A program made the position numbers and the translations under genes. A DNA stretch of 64,000 nt from JANNUT01 sp046331425. Its GTDB lineage: Bacteria > Acidobacteriota > Polarisedimenticolia > J045. Below are positions 1 through 8,036 of the stretch, piece by piece; the first letter of the stretch is position 1, and each line of letters starts with the position of its first letter. The stretch spans positions 57,067-121,066 of the forward strand of contig JAXLQU010000015.1 of NCBI GenBank assembly GCA_046331425.1. The letters run 5' to 3'. The notes beneath the pieces were generated by a model. The model was given only the letters and a program-made list of their open reading frames with translations, ran no database searches and was not told the origin of the DNA.

Positions 1-1146
1 GGAGGAACGGGGAGAGCAGCCAATGCGGAAGTGCTGATCGGCGCTGGAATCGGTGTCGTCAGATGCCCCGTCGCTTCTTGCTCCGGGTCGACTGCCCCCT
101 GCGGCGCCGTAATGTGCACTTCGCTCGCCGAAGAGTGCTGTGGCGCCGGTGCGGCCGGCGCCGCGGGACGCGTCAGCGCTTCGTTGACTCGCGATCGGGT
201 CTCGGTCAGATAACGGCGCCACGCCGCCAAGCGACGTGCAGACGCCATGTCGCGACCATGCGCTTGCAACATCACATCGACACGGATTTCGAGCTGCTCG
301 GCCAGCAGTTCCAACAACCGACGATCGCGTTCGAGTGCAGCGCGTTCTTGCTCGTTGGCATGCCGCTGCGCCAAGGTGCAGCCGGCGAACAGTTCGAGGC
401 AGAGTGCCTTGATCGGCAGCCAGCGCTCCCTGCGATATCGATCCGACCAGTTCGTCGACTTCGGTTACCGGTGCGTTCCAAACCGGGGTGCCGGCGGCAC
501 TACCGTTGCGAATCGCATCGACCAGTCTCGACATCTCGGCATACAGCGTGGCGTGGACTTCCAGATCGAACGGGTCGATCAACAGATCGAAGGCGGCGCG
601 CAGCACGCGCTCGTCGGCGGAGTCGGGAGCAGCGGTCGGCCAGTGACGTCGCATCTCGCGGATGAGGTTGGCCAATCGAACCCACTCACTACCGATCGCC
701 GCGATCCGCTCTCCATCGATCGTCGAGAGCGGTGAGAACAACAGGCGGCCAATCCGCTGCCGTACCGCGACGACGCGCACCGCTTGCTTGCGCGTGGCAG
801 GCGGCGCGAGCGCTTTCTCGGCGGCGATCACTCCCAAGGCGCGGATCTCGATCGGCGTCGGTCGTTGCCAGAGTTTTTGTTGAACGTGGTCGGCGAACGT
901 GATGCTCCCCGAGGGCAACGAATCGATCAGGTTCTCGATCGGTGTGAGGATCGAGTCTTCGGTGTGCGCGAGCGTGAATGCCTCGCGTTGCCCTCCCGCT
1001 CGGGTGGGAGGCGTGACCGTGGGAAGCACGACACCGGAAGCGGTCGTGGTCGACGGACCCTCGGGCGCGGCCGCCGGGGTCTTTTTCGGAGTCATCCCGG
1101 GAATCACGCCGATCGACTCTTTCCAATGGCGCTTCGAGTCAGCCAT
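1..1146 (-). CDS. Unknown protein, C-terminus beyond window edge, apparent frameshift
   Basis: I do not recognise this family. The ATG at 1146 overlaps the 3' end of the pseudopilin gene by 8 nt, so the two are probably co-transcribed. The first ~240 residues begin MADSKRHWKESIGVIPGMTP, continue through a Pro/Thr/Ala-rich linker, then a helical region. Around 428-430 the coding frame changes: the frame from the start codon stays open but becomes Arg/Cys-rich, while the next frame reads as a convincing charged helix (ERDRRLLELLAEQLEIRVDV) followed by a Pro/Ala-rich tail to the window edge. Removing one G from the GGG run (minus strand) joins them smoothly. A link to type II secretion or pilus function is only inferred from the neighbour. 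Confidence 0.6.
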   Translation of the reverse strand, partial: MADSKRHWKESIGVIPGMTPKKTPAAAPEGPSTTTASGVVLPTVTPPTRAGGQREAFTLAHTEDSILTPIENLIDSLPSGSITFADHVQQKLWQRPTPIEIRALGVIAAEKALAPPATRKQAVRVVAVRQRIGRLLFSPLSTIDGERIAAIGSEWVRLANLIREMRRHWPTAAPDSADERVLRAAFDLLIDPFDLEVHATLYAEMSRLVDAIRNGSAAGTPVWNAPVTEVDELVGSISQGALAADQGTLPRTVRRLHLGAAACQRARTRCTRTRSSVVGTAGRAARNPCRCDVASAWSRHGVCTSLGGVAPLSDRDPIASQRSADASRGAGRTGATALFGERSAHYGAAGGSRPGARSDGASDDTDSSADQHFRIGCSPRSS

Positions 1147-1702
1147 GTTGCGTCTCATCCGACGGGTCGGTCGCCACGAGTGGCTGTGGAGCATCTCGAA
1201 GTTTTTCCAGGGTCGTGCCCCGAATCAGGTAGATCCCCTCGATGAAAGTGTCGGGAGCGAGAGGGAACTGGTCCGTGCTGGCCACCAAGACCTGAAGCTC
1301 TGGCCGTTTCGCGTCGACCAGAATCAACCAGAATCCCTCGCGCCCCGGCAGGCCAGGCGTGTCGTAGGCGAGTACGCGGTGATCGCTGAGGCGCGCGAGG
1401 ATCACGTCCGGACTGACCAGATAGCCCGCGGTCGTGAGCGGGGCGAGCGTGCGCAGATTCAACCCCTCGCCATCGCCGACTCCAGGATATGGAAGACGGC
1501 CATGATCGCTTTGATAACGCGCCAGAGACTGGAAGATCTGCTCTCCGTCGGTCGCCAATCGCTCGATCGCCGATGCCTGCCGAGACCGGGAAATCGCCGG
1601 GAAGGACTCCACCGTGAGAATCGCCATGATCGCGACCGCTACCAACAGTTCGATCAGCGTGATTCCCTTCGATCTCGCCTGGTGTGGCCGAGTATCGGAC
1701 AC
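1139..1702 (-). CDS. Type II secretion/type IV pilus-like pseudopilin (GspG-like)
   Basis: A 187-residue prepilin-like protein. Near the N-terminus, after a short basic leader, is the class III signal KG/ITLIELLVAVAIMAIL: Gly at -1, Glu at +5, then a single hydrophobic helix, as expected for prepilin peptidase processing. The segment after the helix (LARYQSDHGRLPYPGVG) resembles the region of GspG-type major pseudopilins just before the beta sheet. The GTG start at 1702 is chosen because a strong AGGAGG lies 7 nt upstream; further upstream codons have no ribosome site. The 3' end overlaps the downstream unknown gene. No secretion ATPase or secretin is in view, so the machine it serves is unknown. 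Confidence 0.8.
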   Translation of the reverse strand: MSDTRPHQARSKGITLIELLVAVAIMAILTVESFPAISRSRQASAIERLATDGEQIFQSLARYQSDHGRLPYPGVGDGEGLNLRTLAPLTTAGYLVSPDVILARLSDHRVLAYDTPGLPGREGFWLILVDAKRPELQVLVASTDQFPLAPDTFIEGIYLIRGTTLEKLRDAPQPLVATDPSDETQHG

Positions 1703-1830
1703 AGCATTCCTCCTCGGATACCCGTCTAATCCAGGAGCCAATCTTGGTTCCGTCCGATCCGGTGGCAACCACCCGCGGCTTCTCGCACCGATTGGCGAGA
1801 CGTCGCGAAGGGAATCGAATCGATTGGCGT

Positions 1831-1836
1831 TACCAT
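1831..1836 (+). promoter_or_regulatory. -10-like hexamer for spmAB (leaderless type)
   Basis: TACCAT ends 9 nt before the ATG at 1846, and no Shine-Dalgarno lies between. Its position predicts transcription starting at or next to the start codon. No convincing -35 is visible. Confidence 0.3.
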
Positions 1837-1845
1837 CGCCGGCTC

Positions 1846-3150
1846 ATGGGCCCGATCTTCTTGTTCCTGGTCGTTACCGCGGTGATCTGGGGCTTCGGCA
1901 CCGGCAACCTGGAGGCGCTTTCGCGGGCCTCGGTCGATTCCGCCAATAAAGCGTTCATGGACGTTGCGCTGCCGTTGGTTGGGATGATGACGCTCTGGCT
2001 CGGGCTGGTTGAGGTGGTGAAGCGCGGCGGTCTGATGGACGCGATCGGTCGCGCCTTGCGTCCGGTCTTCCGGTGGCTCTTTCCTGAGATCCCTGACGGT
2101 CACCCGGCGTTGTCCGCGATGACACTCAACATCGCTGCGAATATGTTGGGGCTGACCAACGCGGCCACGCCGTTCGGCATTCAGGCGGTGCGCCAACTCG
2201 ATCGTTTGAATGGCGAGAAGGGGACTGCCACCAATGCTATGGCTCTGTTCTTGGCGATCAACACATCGGGCGTCTCGCTGTTACCCACGGGTGCGATCGG
2301 CGTGAGAGCGGCCCTCGGCTCCAAGGACCCGGCCGGCATTTTGCTGACCACGCTGATGGCCACGACGCTCAGCACGCTCACGGCGATCGTGGCCTGCAAG
2401 CTGCTCATGCGTGTTCCTCGTTTCGCGAAATCGGAACCACCGGCCGCGGACGACACCGGCGCGACAGACATACCCGAGTCCCTGAAGGCCGATCCCGATC
2501 CCGCGGCCCGCTGGAATCGCATCCGCGTCCTGGTCTCGTTGGCGCTCTTCGTTGGTGCCGGACTGGCGGCCGCGATGTCGATCGGGGGGATGGCCCGGAC
2601 GGGAGGTTGGCTTTCGGCAGGACGCGCCGCGGCCAGCTACGTTCCGCTTCCGATGCTGATGCTGGCGATCGTGCTGTACGGCTGGTCGCGCAGTATCGAG
2701 GTGTATGCGTCGTTGGTCGAAGGGGCGAAGGAAGGATTTCAAGTCGCGGTACGAATCACCCCGTATCTCGTCGCGGTGCTGGTTGCGGTAGGGATGTTCC
2801 GCGCTTCGGGAGCCTTCGACGCACTGGTGTCGGTCCTGGCGCCCCTCACCACACCCCTCGGTTTTCCGATCGAGGCGTTGCCGATGGCGCTGATTCGCCC
2901 GCTCTCAGGATCGGGTGCGCTCGCGATCATGACCGAGACGATGCAGAACTACGGCACAGACAGTTCCGTCGGGTACTTGGTTTCGACGCTGCAGGGAAGT
3001 TTCGAGACGACGTTCTACGTGCTTGCGGTGTATGGCGGTGCGATCGGGATGCGTCGCACACGGCACACGTTGCCGGCCTGCTTGATCGGTGATCTGGCAG
3101 GGATCATCGGTGCCACGGTGGCGTGCCGCCTGATGGTGACGCCGCATTGA
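1846..3150 (+). CDS. spmAB: Fused SpmA-SpmB nucleoside-recognition (Gate) membrane protein
   Basis: A 434-residue polytopic membrane protein. Residues ~1-190 match SpmA (GMMTLWLGLVEVVKRGG, then MTLNIAANMLGLTNAATPFG). Residues ~230-434 match SpmB (ITPYLVAVLVAVGMFRASGA, then ALIRPLSGSGALAIMTE). Each half has the Gate fold. In endospore formers these are separate spore-maturation proteins, and the fused form occurs in many non-sporulating Gram-negatives with no established substrate. The ATG at 1846 is preferred over the upstream GTG because the preceding ~54 residues are not membrane-like and overlap the divergent pseudopilin promoter. It converges on crcB with only 7 nt between stops. Confidence 0.85.
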   Translation: MGPIFLFLVVTAVIWGFGTGNLEALSRASVDSANKAFMDVALPLVGMMTLWLGLVEVVKRGGLMDAIGRALRPVFRWLFPEIPDGHPALSAMTLNIAANMLGLTNAATPFGIQAVRQLDRLNGEKGTATNAMALFLAINTSGVSLLPTGAIGVRAALGSKDPAGILLTTLMATTLSTLTAIVACKLLMRVPRFAKSEPPAADDTGATDIPESLKADPDPAARWNRIRVLVSLALFVGAGLAAAMSIGGMARTGGWLSAGRAAASYVPLPMLMLAIVLYGWSRSIEVYASLVEGAKEGFQVAVRITPYLVAVLVAVGMFRASGAFDALVSVLAPLTTPLGFPIEALPMALIRPLSGSGALAIMTETMQNYGTDSSVGYLVSTLQGSFETTFYVLAVYGGAIGMRRTRHTLPACLIGDLAGIIGATVACRLMVTPH

Positions 3151-3157
3151 GTCGCGG

Positions 3158-3532
3158 CTAGAAATAGCGACGTGCGACCCAACAGCCGATCAAGCCGGCG
3201 AGTACTGACATCGTGCCGGTGAGGACCACATACAGCACGGCCCGCCCCACGCTTCCGTCTTGCACTAGCGTGGTCGTTTCATGGTTGAAACTGGAGTAGG
3301 TCGTCAGCCCTCCCAGGAACCCTGCGGTGAGCGCGACATGCAACGACGGGTCGAAGTGACGAACCAGAGAGGTCTGAACGATCGCGCCCATCAAGAAACA
3401 GCCCGCTACATTGACAATCAGCGTTCCGAACGGGAAACCGGTCCCAAATTGGCGAATCGCCCAGAGCGAAATCAGATAGCGCGTGCCGGCGCCCAACCCG
3501 CCCGCCAGGCAAACCCACAGTACCCGCAGCAT
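3158..3532 (-). CDS. crcB: Fluoride exporter CrcB/FluC
   Basis: A 124-residue protein with four membrane helices, the usual length for the Fluc dual-topology fluoride channel that exports F- from the cytoplasm. Family motifs are present: GGLGAGTRYL near the N-terminus, FGTLIVNVAGCFLMG (with the pore Asn) in helix 2, and GFLGGLTTYSSFNHE in helix 3, which holds the Phe-box and Na-site region. The ATG at 3532 is preceded by AAGGAG at good spacing. In-frame sequence further upstream is non-membrane and overlaps the divergent protease gene. Only one copy is present, so a homodimer is expected. No fluoride riboswitch is recognisable upstream. Confidence 0.93.
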   Translation of the reverse strand: MLRVLWVCLAGGLGAGTRYLISLWAIRQFGTGFPFGTLIVNVAGCFLMGAIVQTSLVRHFDPSLHVALTAGFLGGLTTYSSFNHETTTLVQDGSVGRAVLYVVLTGTMSVLAGLIGCWVARRYF

Positions 3533-3586
3533 GCCGCTCCTTCGCGATGATTCGTGCCGGACCGCGGACGGATCCGCGCGGCGGCC

Positions 3587-3592
3587 CATATT
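3587..3592 (+). promoter_or_regulatory. -10-like hexamer for the protease gene (leaderless type)
   Basis: CATATT lies 7 nt before the GTG at 3600, with no ribosome-binding site between. It fits the window-wide pattern of -10-like hexamers hugging start codons. Confidence 0.3.
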
Positions 3593-3599
3593 GTGCTTC

Positions 3600-5171
3600 G
3601 TGACCCCCCTGACGAGAAACCTGATCATCGCCGCCGGCTCGAGCCTGCTGGGACTCCAGGCCTGGGCAGCGACCAACACGCAAGCCCCGGCGACGGTGCC
3701 TGTCGCGCGCACCGCGCTCCAGCAACTGGCGGAGACCGTCCGGCCTTCCGTGGTCGAGATCATCGGTACGGTGGCAGGCAGCGGCGATACCTCCTATGGC
3801 AGCGGCTTCATCCTGCGCGAACCGAGCCTGGTTCTGACCAATGCGCACGTGGTTCGCGGGATCGAGAACCTGCGTGTTCACACTTGGGAAGGAGCATCGC
3901 TCGCTTCGGTCGACGTGTTGTTGATCGAGAGTGACATCGACCTGGCGGTGATCCGCGTGACAGGCCTGAAAGCGCCACCGCTCGCAGAAGGAGTGCGTAC
4001 GCTGCCGCCGGTCGGGACGCCGGTCGTTGCTGTTGGACATCCTCGCGGCTACGAGTTCACGGTGAGCGAGGGAATCGTCTCAGCCACCCGACAACTCGAC
4101 GAGGGCGGCGTCACGATGATTCAGATGACGACACCGATCAGTCCTGGGAGCTCCGGCGGTCCGTTGCTCGATATGCAAGGCCAGGTCGTGGGAGTCTGCT
4201 CCCTGACCTTGGCCGAGGGACAAAACATCAACTTCGCGATACCGGTGTCCGAGTTACCACCGGTCATCGACAAAGCGCTGAAGATCGAGCGCGCGCTCCG
4301 CGCTCCCTCCGACAGCAGCATGCCGATCGAAGCGATCGCGCTGCTGATCCACAAACAACGCGAACGAGGCGATCTACAGAGCGCCTCACAACTCGCCGAG
4401 CGCGCCTTGAGAACGCATCCGCAGAGTGTGCCGCTGTTGGTGGAGGCGGCCGAAACAGCCTTTGCACGCGGCAGCCTGCAGGAGGCGAGCGCGGCGATCG
4501 AACGAATCCTTCGAATCGCGCCGCGCAACGCCGCAGCACTTCAGATCGGTGCTGCCGTGATGGCCGAACAAGGAAACTGCGACGCGGCCGTGCGCCAGGC
4601 ACAAGCGGCGCTCGACGTCGGTGGGCTGGATGACACTCAGATCGGGGAGGCACACGCGCTACTGGGTGAATGCCTGGGGCGTCAGGGATTACCGCAGGAA
4701 GCGCTCGCTCATATCGACGCCGCGCTGACCAGCGCAGCGGTGGCGAAGCTTCCCGACTACCACGCGCTTCGCGCCTTCTTACTCCAGTCGCTGGGGCGAC
4801 TGGACGACGCCGACGAAGCGGCAGTGACCGCGTTGACGAGGGCCGAGTGGGATCCTGTGGTGGTCGCTGCCCTGCGCGAGCGCGGACTGCCACGGCTGAC
4901 CGAAATCGTGACCTTCAAGTCGACGCACGATGGGACGGAGACGACGGTCGTCGGTGTGGTCAAGAACCGAGGGCCGGTGGCGCTCGAGGAACTGAGCGTG
5001 ACGGCCGAGGGACTTGGCAAGTCGGGGACGATCGTCGCCACCGGGACCGCCAACGCGATCCCCAAGAAGCTCGTCCCCGGTGCGACCGGCTCATTCAAAA
5101 TCGTGCTGCAGGGCCTGGTCGATGAGATCGCCGATCTGCGAGTTCGCGTGGTCGACTTCAAGGAGCCGTAG
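3600..5171 (+). CDS. Secreted trypsin-like serine protease with TPR and C-terminal beta domain
   Basis: A 523-residue exported protein. Residues 1-24 form a signal peptide ending at AWA. Residues ~35-225 are an S1C (DegP-like) protease domain with a complete triad: His83 in LTNAHVV, Asp114 in SDIDLAVI and Ser185 in PGSSGGPL. There is no PDZ domain. Residues ~235-430 are helical TPR-like repeats. The last ~90 residues (VTFKSTHDGTETTVVGVVKN onward) form a beta-rich domain resembling FxLYD. Expected role: periplasmic proteolysis or quality control with TPR-mediated partner binding. The GTG at 3600 is chosen because it begins the signal peptide directly; a TTG 9 nt upstream is possible. It converges on the hemerythrin gene. 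Confidence 0.82.
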   Translation: MTPLTRNLIIAAGSSLLGLQAWAATNTQAPATVPVARTALQQLAETVRPSVVEIIGTVAGSGDTSYGSGFILREPSLVLTNAHVVRGIENLRVHTWEGASLASVDVLLIESDIDLAVIRVTGLKAPPLAEGVRTLPPVGTPVVAVGHPRGYEFTVSEGIVSATRQLDEGGVTMIQMTTPISPGSSGGPLLDMQGQVVGVCSLTLAEGQNINFAIPVSELPPVIDKALKIERALRAPSDSSMPIEAIALLIHKQRERGDLQSASQLAERALRTHPQSVPLLVEAAETAFARGSLQEASAAIERILRIAPRNAAALQIGAAVMAEQGNCDAAVRQAQAALDVGGLDDTQIGEAHALLGECLGRQGLPQEALAHIDAALTSAAVAKLPDYHALRAFLLQSLGRLDDADEAAVTALTRAEWDPVVVAALRERGLPRLTEIVTFKSTHDGTETTVVGVVKNRGPVALEELSVTAEGLGKSGTIVATGTANAIPKKLVPGATGSFKIVLQGLVDEIADLRVRVVDFKEP

Positions 5172-5215
5172 CGGTGCCGAGCATCGCGACGCGCGCGAGC
5201 TGAAGCAGTGGATCG

Positions 5216-5836
5216 TCAGCAGGCTTCTGCACTCGTCGATCGCGCTCCAACCGGTTTGGCGTTCTCCGGCACACCTGCGCTGCGACACAGCGAGTGTGCA
5301 AGCGCGAGCAACTCGGAATGCAGATGCATCGTGCGCGCGCCGACTTCTTGCAATCCCAGTTGGATCGTCTCCAACGCTTTGCCATCGAGCGTACGTCGCG
5401 CCAACTCCAACAGAACCGTGTTCTCCTTGACGATGTGTGCCACCGCGAACGCGCGGTAGGCATCGGCGGCATCCGCGAGCGGGATCGCGTTACCCGCCAT
5501 GGCGGCATCGTGAAGCGTGTTCAACAGCGCACGTTCGGTGCTGTGCTCGTGACACAACTGTGTGAGGGATACCTCGTCATGAAGTACTCCGGCGCCATCG
5601 AGTGCCGGATAGAGGTGGTGCTCCTCCTTGACGTGGTGACAGCGGCCTGAGAACTGCTCGAAAAACAGCACGGCATCGACCCACCAGGCGCCGCGCATCG
5701 GGGCCCCACGCCTGAGCCGGCGAGACTCCGATTCGATCGCGGCGAGTACGGCCAAAACTACATCGTGTTCGCGGCTCAAGATGTCAGCAGGGTGTTCCGT
5801 TTCAGTTCCAACGGTCTGACGACGCTTGGTGCTCAT
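5216..5836 (-). CDS. Hemerythrin/HHE cation-binding domain protein
   Basis: A 206-residue soluble protein with the HHE four-helix bundle. Ligand-type His and Glu residues occur in order: EHDVV (His24), CHHVKEEHHLYPAL, CHEHSTERALL and HIVKENTVLL. That is the spacing expected for a di-iron O2- or NO-binding hemerythrin-like site. The N-terminal ~15 residues are polar and the C-terminal ~25 residues are low complexity. GGGAG sits 7 nt before the ATG. Proteins of this type act in oxygen or nitric-oxide sensing, iron storage or stress repair; no partner gene points to one role. The gene is monocistronic between convergent and divergent neighbours. Confidence 0.85.
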   Translation of the reverse strand: MSTKRRQTVGTETEHPADILSREHDVVLAVLAAIESESRRLRRGAPMRGAWWVDAVLFFEQFSGRCHHVKEEHHLYPALDGAGVLHDEVSLTQLCHEHSTERALLNTLHDAAMAGNAIPLADAADAYRAFAVAHIVKENTVLLELARRTLDGKALETIQLGLQEVGARTMHLHSELLALAHSLCRSAGVPENAKPVGARSTSAEAC

Positions 5837-5895
5837 CGACTCTCCCTATGAGGATCTGTCCCGAGTCGCTCATGTGTCATGGTGGATATGTGACG

Positions 5896-5941
5896 TCGAA
5901 ACCGGGTTGGAAGCCCTTGCGGTGAATCAAGCCGGTTTCGA
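5896..5941. repeat. 10-bp perfect inverted repeat upstream of the hemerythrin gene
   Basis: TCGAAACCGG (5896-5905) and its exact complement (5932-5941) are separated by 26 nt. The repeat lies in the 280-bp divergent spacer (5837-6116), about 60 nt upstream of the hemerythrin start. It could be a regulator-binding operator or a weak hairpin. The rest of the spacer shows no gene or RNA. Confidence 0.45.
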
Positions 5942-6104
5942 TTGATCGCTGTTCAGTGACTGCTCTGTAGGTGCGGGCTTACCGATCGGTACGTTCGACA
6001 GGTGATCGACCCTCGGCCAGGACCGCCCCGGGAGCGCCGAGAGAAGTGGCGCATCGCCCAGTGGCAGCGCGAGAAACCACTCGATGCACAGCCAGGCTCC
6101 GGCG

Positions 6105-6110
6105 TACGAT
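6105..6110 (+). promoter_or_regulatory. -10-like hexamer (leaderless type)
   Basis: TACGAT ends 6 nt before the ATG at 6117. No Shine-Dalgarno is present, so transcription is predicted to start on or next to the start codon. Confidence 0.33.
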
Positions 6111-6116
6111 GCGCCC

Positions 6117-6458
6117 ATGCCGATTCATGAACCGCTCTCTCTGCAACATCCCGTCGTGATCTGGGTCGTGAGGGAAGTAGTCCCGCTCTTGCTCGAGCGA
6201 TTGCAGCCTCGGCGTGTGGTGGTGTTCGACCCACCGGATCGGCCCGCGTCGGTCGGGAATCATGCGCTGGGGATCGTGATCGTTTCCGAGTCGTTTCGTG
6301 CGGTACCGATGACCGAGCGGTTGGCGGTGGTTCACGCACTGCTGGCAGGAACGAGCCCCGTGCGCCCGTTCTGCCTCACGCCATCCGAATATGCAGCGAT
6401 CGAGACCGCGCCCGGTCCGTTGTTGGGAGCGATCAAGCTCGGCGTCATCGTGCTGTAG
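6117..6458 (+). CDS. Nucleotidyltransferase-like protein with degenerate active site
   Basis: A 113-residue protein whose layout resembles minimal MNT-type nucleotidyltransferase domains: a helix (VVREVVPLLLERLQP), a strand-turn (RRVVVFDPPD), a second strand (LGIVIVSESFRAVPMTERLAVV), then a region resembling the C-terminal PVDLFCYTPEE segment (SPVRPFCLTPSEYA). The catalytic GS...DxD signature is absent: the FGS position reads FDP and the SDxD position reads NHAL. It is therefore probably inactive, or its family assignment is wrong. The ATG at 6117 is chosen for the adjacent -10-like hexamer; an ATG at 6084 would add 11 residues. It converges on the ROK gene. Confidence 0.55.
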   Translation: MPIHEPLSLQHPVVIWVVREVVPLLLERLQPRRVVVFDPPDRPASVGNHALGIVIVSESFRAVPMTERLAVVHALLAGTSPVRPFCLTPSEYAAIETAPGPLLGAIKLGVIVL

Positions 6459-6473
6459 CCGATCGCTCGGCTT
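6458..6473. terminator. Short hairpin between convergent genes, possible bidirectional terminator
   Basis: AGCCGA and TCGGCT form a perfect 6-bp stem around a TCGC loop, between the stop codons at 6458 and 6477. There is no T-run on either side, so termination activity is uncertain. Confidence 0.3.
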
Positions 6474-6476
6474 CGG

Positions 6477-7196
6477 CTACTCGTCCCAGATCGCGACTCC
6501 GCCCAGAAGACCAGCAATGTTCGAGACCAAACGCACGTTGGGCGGCAGCTCGAGCGTGACCTTCTCGGCGTTCCCGCCACCGATGTACAACCGATCGTAG
6601 TTGAAGGTGCGGGCCAGCGATTCGAGCGCCTCGGCGAGTCGTGCATTCCACTTCTTCTTGCCGTGCGCTTGAAGTGCTTCGATACCGAGCTCTTCTTCGT
6701 ACGTCTTCTGCTTGCGAAACGGATGATGCGCCAACTCCAAGTTGGGAACCCGGCGGCCATCGACGAACAGCGCGCTGCCAAAACCGGTCCCGAGTGTGAT
6801 CACCATTTCAACGCCGCGTCGCTCGATCACGCCGTATCCCTGCACGCCCGAGTCGTTGGCGACACGCACCGGTTTGCGCAGCGCTTTTTCCAACTGCTTG
6901 GCCAGCGGATACCCATGCCACTCGGGATGCAGGTTCGGTGCGGTTTGGACCACACCTTGTTTGACCACACCTGGAAAGCCCACCGAAACGCGATCGAAGT
7001 TCCCCTGCGAGGAGGCCAAGCTGCGGATCACGGTGAGTACTGCAGTAGGAATCGCGGGTCTTGGAGTTTCCAAGCGCTGCCGTTCCGTGATCGGCTGGGC
7101 GGTGGCATCCAGAATCAACGCTTTGATGCCGGTACCACCGACATCGACCGCTAGGGTAAGTGGTCGTGTCGGCGGCGAGGCCTTGCGCGCCGTCAC
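6477..7196 (-). CDS. ROK-family kinase, polyphosphate/ATP glucokinase-like
   Basis: A 239-residue cytoplasmic sugar kinase of the ROK/ASKHA superfamily. The N-terminal phosphate loop is LAVDVGGTGIKALIL. The catalytic Asp is in VANDSGVQGYG, the second phosphate motif is ITLGTGFGSALFVDG, and a polyphosphate-glucokinase-like block follows (VPNLELAHHPFRKQKTYEEE). It probably phosphorylates glucose using polyphosphate or ATP; the donor cannot be settled by eye. The usual ROK zinc-finger CxCGxxGC is absent, as in polyphosphate glucokinases. The GTG start at 7196 overlaps the stop of the FKBP gene (GTGA), so the two are translationally coupled, although no functional link is known. Confidence 0.8.
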   Translation of the reverse strand: MTARKASPPTRPLTLAVDVGGTGIKALILDATAQPITERQRLETPRPAIPTAVLTVIRSLASSQGNFDRVSVGFPGVVKQGVVQTAPNLHPEWHGYPLAKQLEKALRKPVRVANDSGVQGYGVIERRGVEMVITLGTGFGSALFVDGRRVPNLELAHHPFRKQKTYEEELGIEALQAHGKKKWNARLAEALESLARTFNYDRLYIGGGNAEKVTLELPPNVRLVSNIAGLLGGVAIWDE

Positions 7197-7933
7197 GGGG
7201 AGGAAGGAGGAGGAGTTGGAGCGGCGGCTGGTTTTTCGGCGGCGGGTGGTTCGATCGAGACCAACTCGATCTCGAACACCAACGCAGCCCCGGCCGGGAT
7301 GTCGGGCGGCGATCCCATATCGCCATACGCTTGATCGGAAGGACAGGTCAACTTGGCTTTGCCGCCGACTTTCAACAGCGACAAACCATCGACCCAACAG
7401 GGAATCACTTCCTCGAGGTTGATCCGCGAAGGTTTTCCCTCGTCCGAACCGTCGAACACTTTTCCGTTCATGAGCGTGCCGCGATAGTTGACCATCACCG
7501 CATCGCTTTGCTTCGGACTGGCCCCGGTACCGGCCTTGAGTTCCAAGAAGATCATGCCCGAGGGGAGTTTCTTGGCGCCCGGCTCGGCGGCCGCTTTGGC
7601 GAGGAAACCGACCGACAGTTCCTTTTGCTTGGCAGCCATCGCTTGCATTCGCGTTCGCGCCAGGGTCTCGATCTTCGGGCCGGTTTCGGAGAGGAATGCG
7701 TCCGTCACCTTATCGGTGAGAACAGAGTCGGCCAAGCCGGCCTTGACCCACTCCATGTCCTCGGCCGTGAGATTGAAGATCGAAAGGTTCATGCGCTTGT
7801 TGATGAAACCCCCCAACGCATAGAGCGCTTTCTGATCATCGGTTTGCGGGGTCTTGGCCTGCGCCCGAACGGCGCCGGAGGGGACGGCGAGGAGAGCGGC
7901 CGCCAGGATCAGGGAAATGAGTCGCGAACGCAT
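7193..7933 (-). CDS. Periplasmic FKBP-type peptidyl-prolyl isomerase (FkpA/Mip-like)
   Basis: A 246-residue protein. Residues 1-25 are a signal peptide (LISLILAAALLAVPSGAVRAQA). Residues ~30-120 are a helical Mip-type N-terminal dimerisation domain (ALYALGGFINKRMNLSIFNL). Residues ~125-228 are the FKBP domain, with VNYRGTLMNGKVFDGSDEGKPSRINLEEVIPCWVDGL in pieces, and PSDQAYGDMGSPPDIPAGAALVFEIELV. The tail is Pro/Ala-rich. It should catalyse prolyl isomerisation and chaperone folding in the periplasm. The usual Tyr-Asp-Phe-Trp active-site pattern is recognisable. AAAGGAAAG precedes the ATG. Its stop overlaps the ROK kinase start. Confidence 0.9.
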   Translation of the reverse strand: MRSRLISLILAAALLAVPSGAVRAQAKTPQTDDQKALYALGGFINKRMNLSIFNLTAEDMEWVKAGLADSVLTDKVTDAFLSETGPKIETLARTRMQAMAAKQKELSVGFLAKAAAEPGAKKLPSGMIFLELKAGTGASPKQSDAVMVNYRGTLMNGKVFDGSDEGKPSRINLEEVIPCWVDGLSLLKVGGKAKLTCPSDQAYGDMGSPPDIPAGAALVFEIELVSIEPPAAEKPAAAPTPPPSSP

Positions 7934-8022
7934 GGGCTTTCCTTTCTCGCGGTACGAGGACTCGGCCCGCCAGGCGCGGGCGCGACATGATGCCGCAATC
8001 CGGTCGGCGCAGCATCGCCCGC

Positions 8023-8028
8023 TAGAAT
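8023..8028 (+). promoter_or_regulatory. -10-like hexamer for the cardiolipin synthase gene (leaderless type)
   Basis: TAGAAT ends 8 nt before the ATG at 8037, with no Shine-Dalgarno. This is one of the best -10 matches in the window; no clear -35 accompanies it. Confidence 0.4.
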
Positions 8029-8036
8029 GCCGTCCG

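Noticed and set aside
899..1729. Long open frame on the plus strand opposite the pseudopilin and the first gene
   Set aside because: It is antisense to a gene with a clear prepilin motif and Shine-Dalgarno, and its translation has no recognisable domain.
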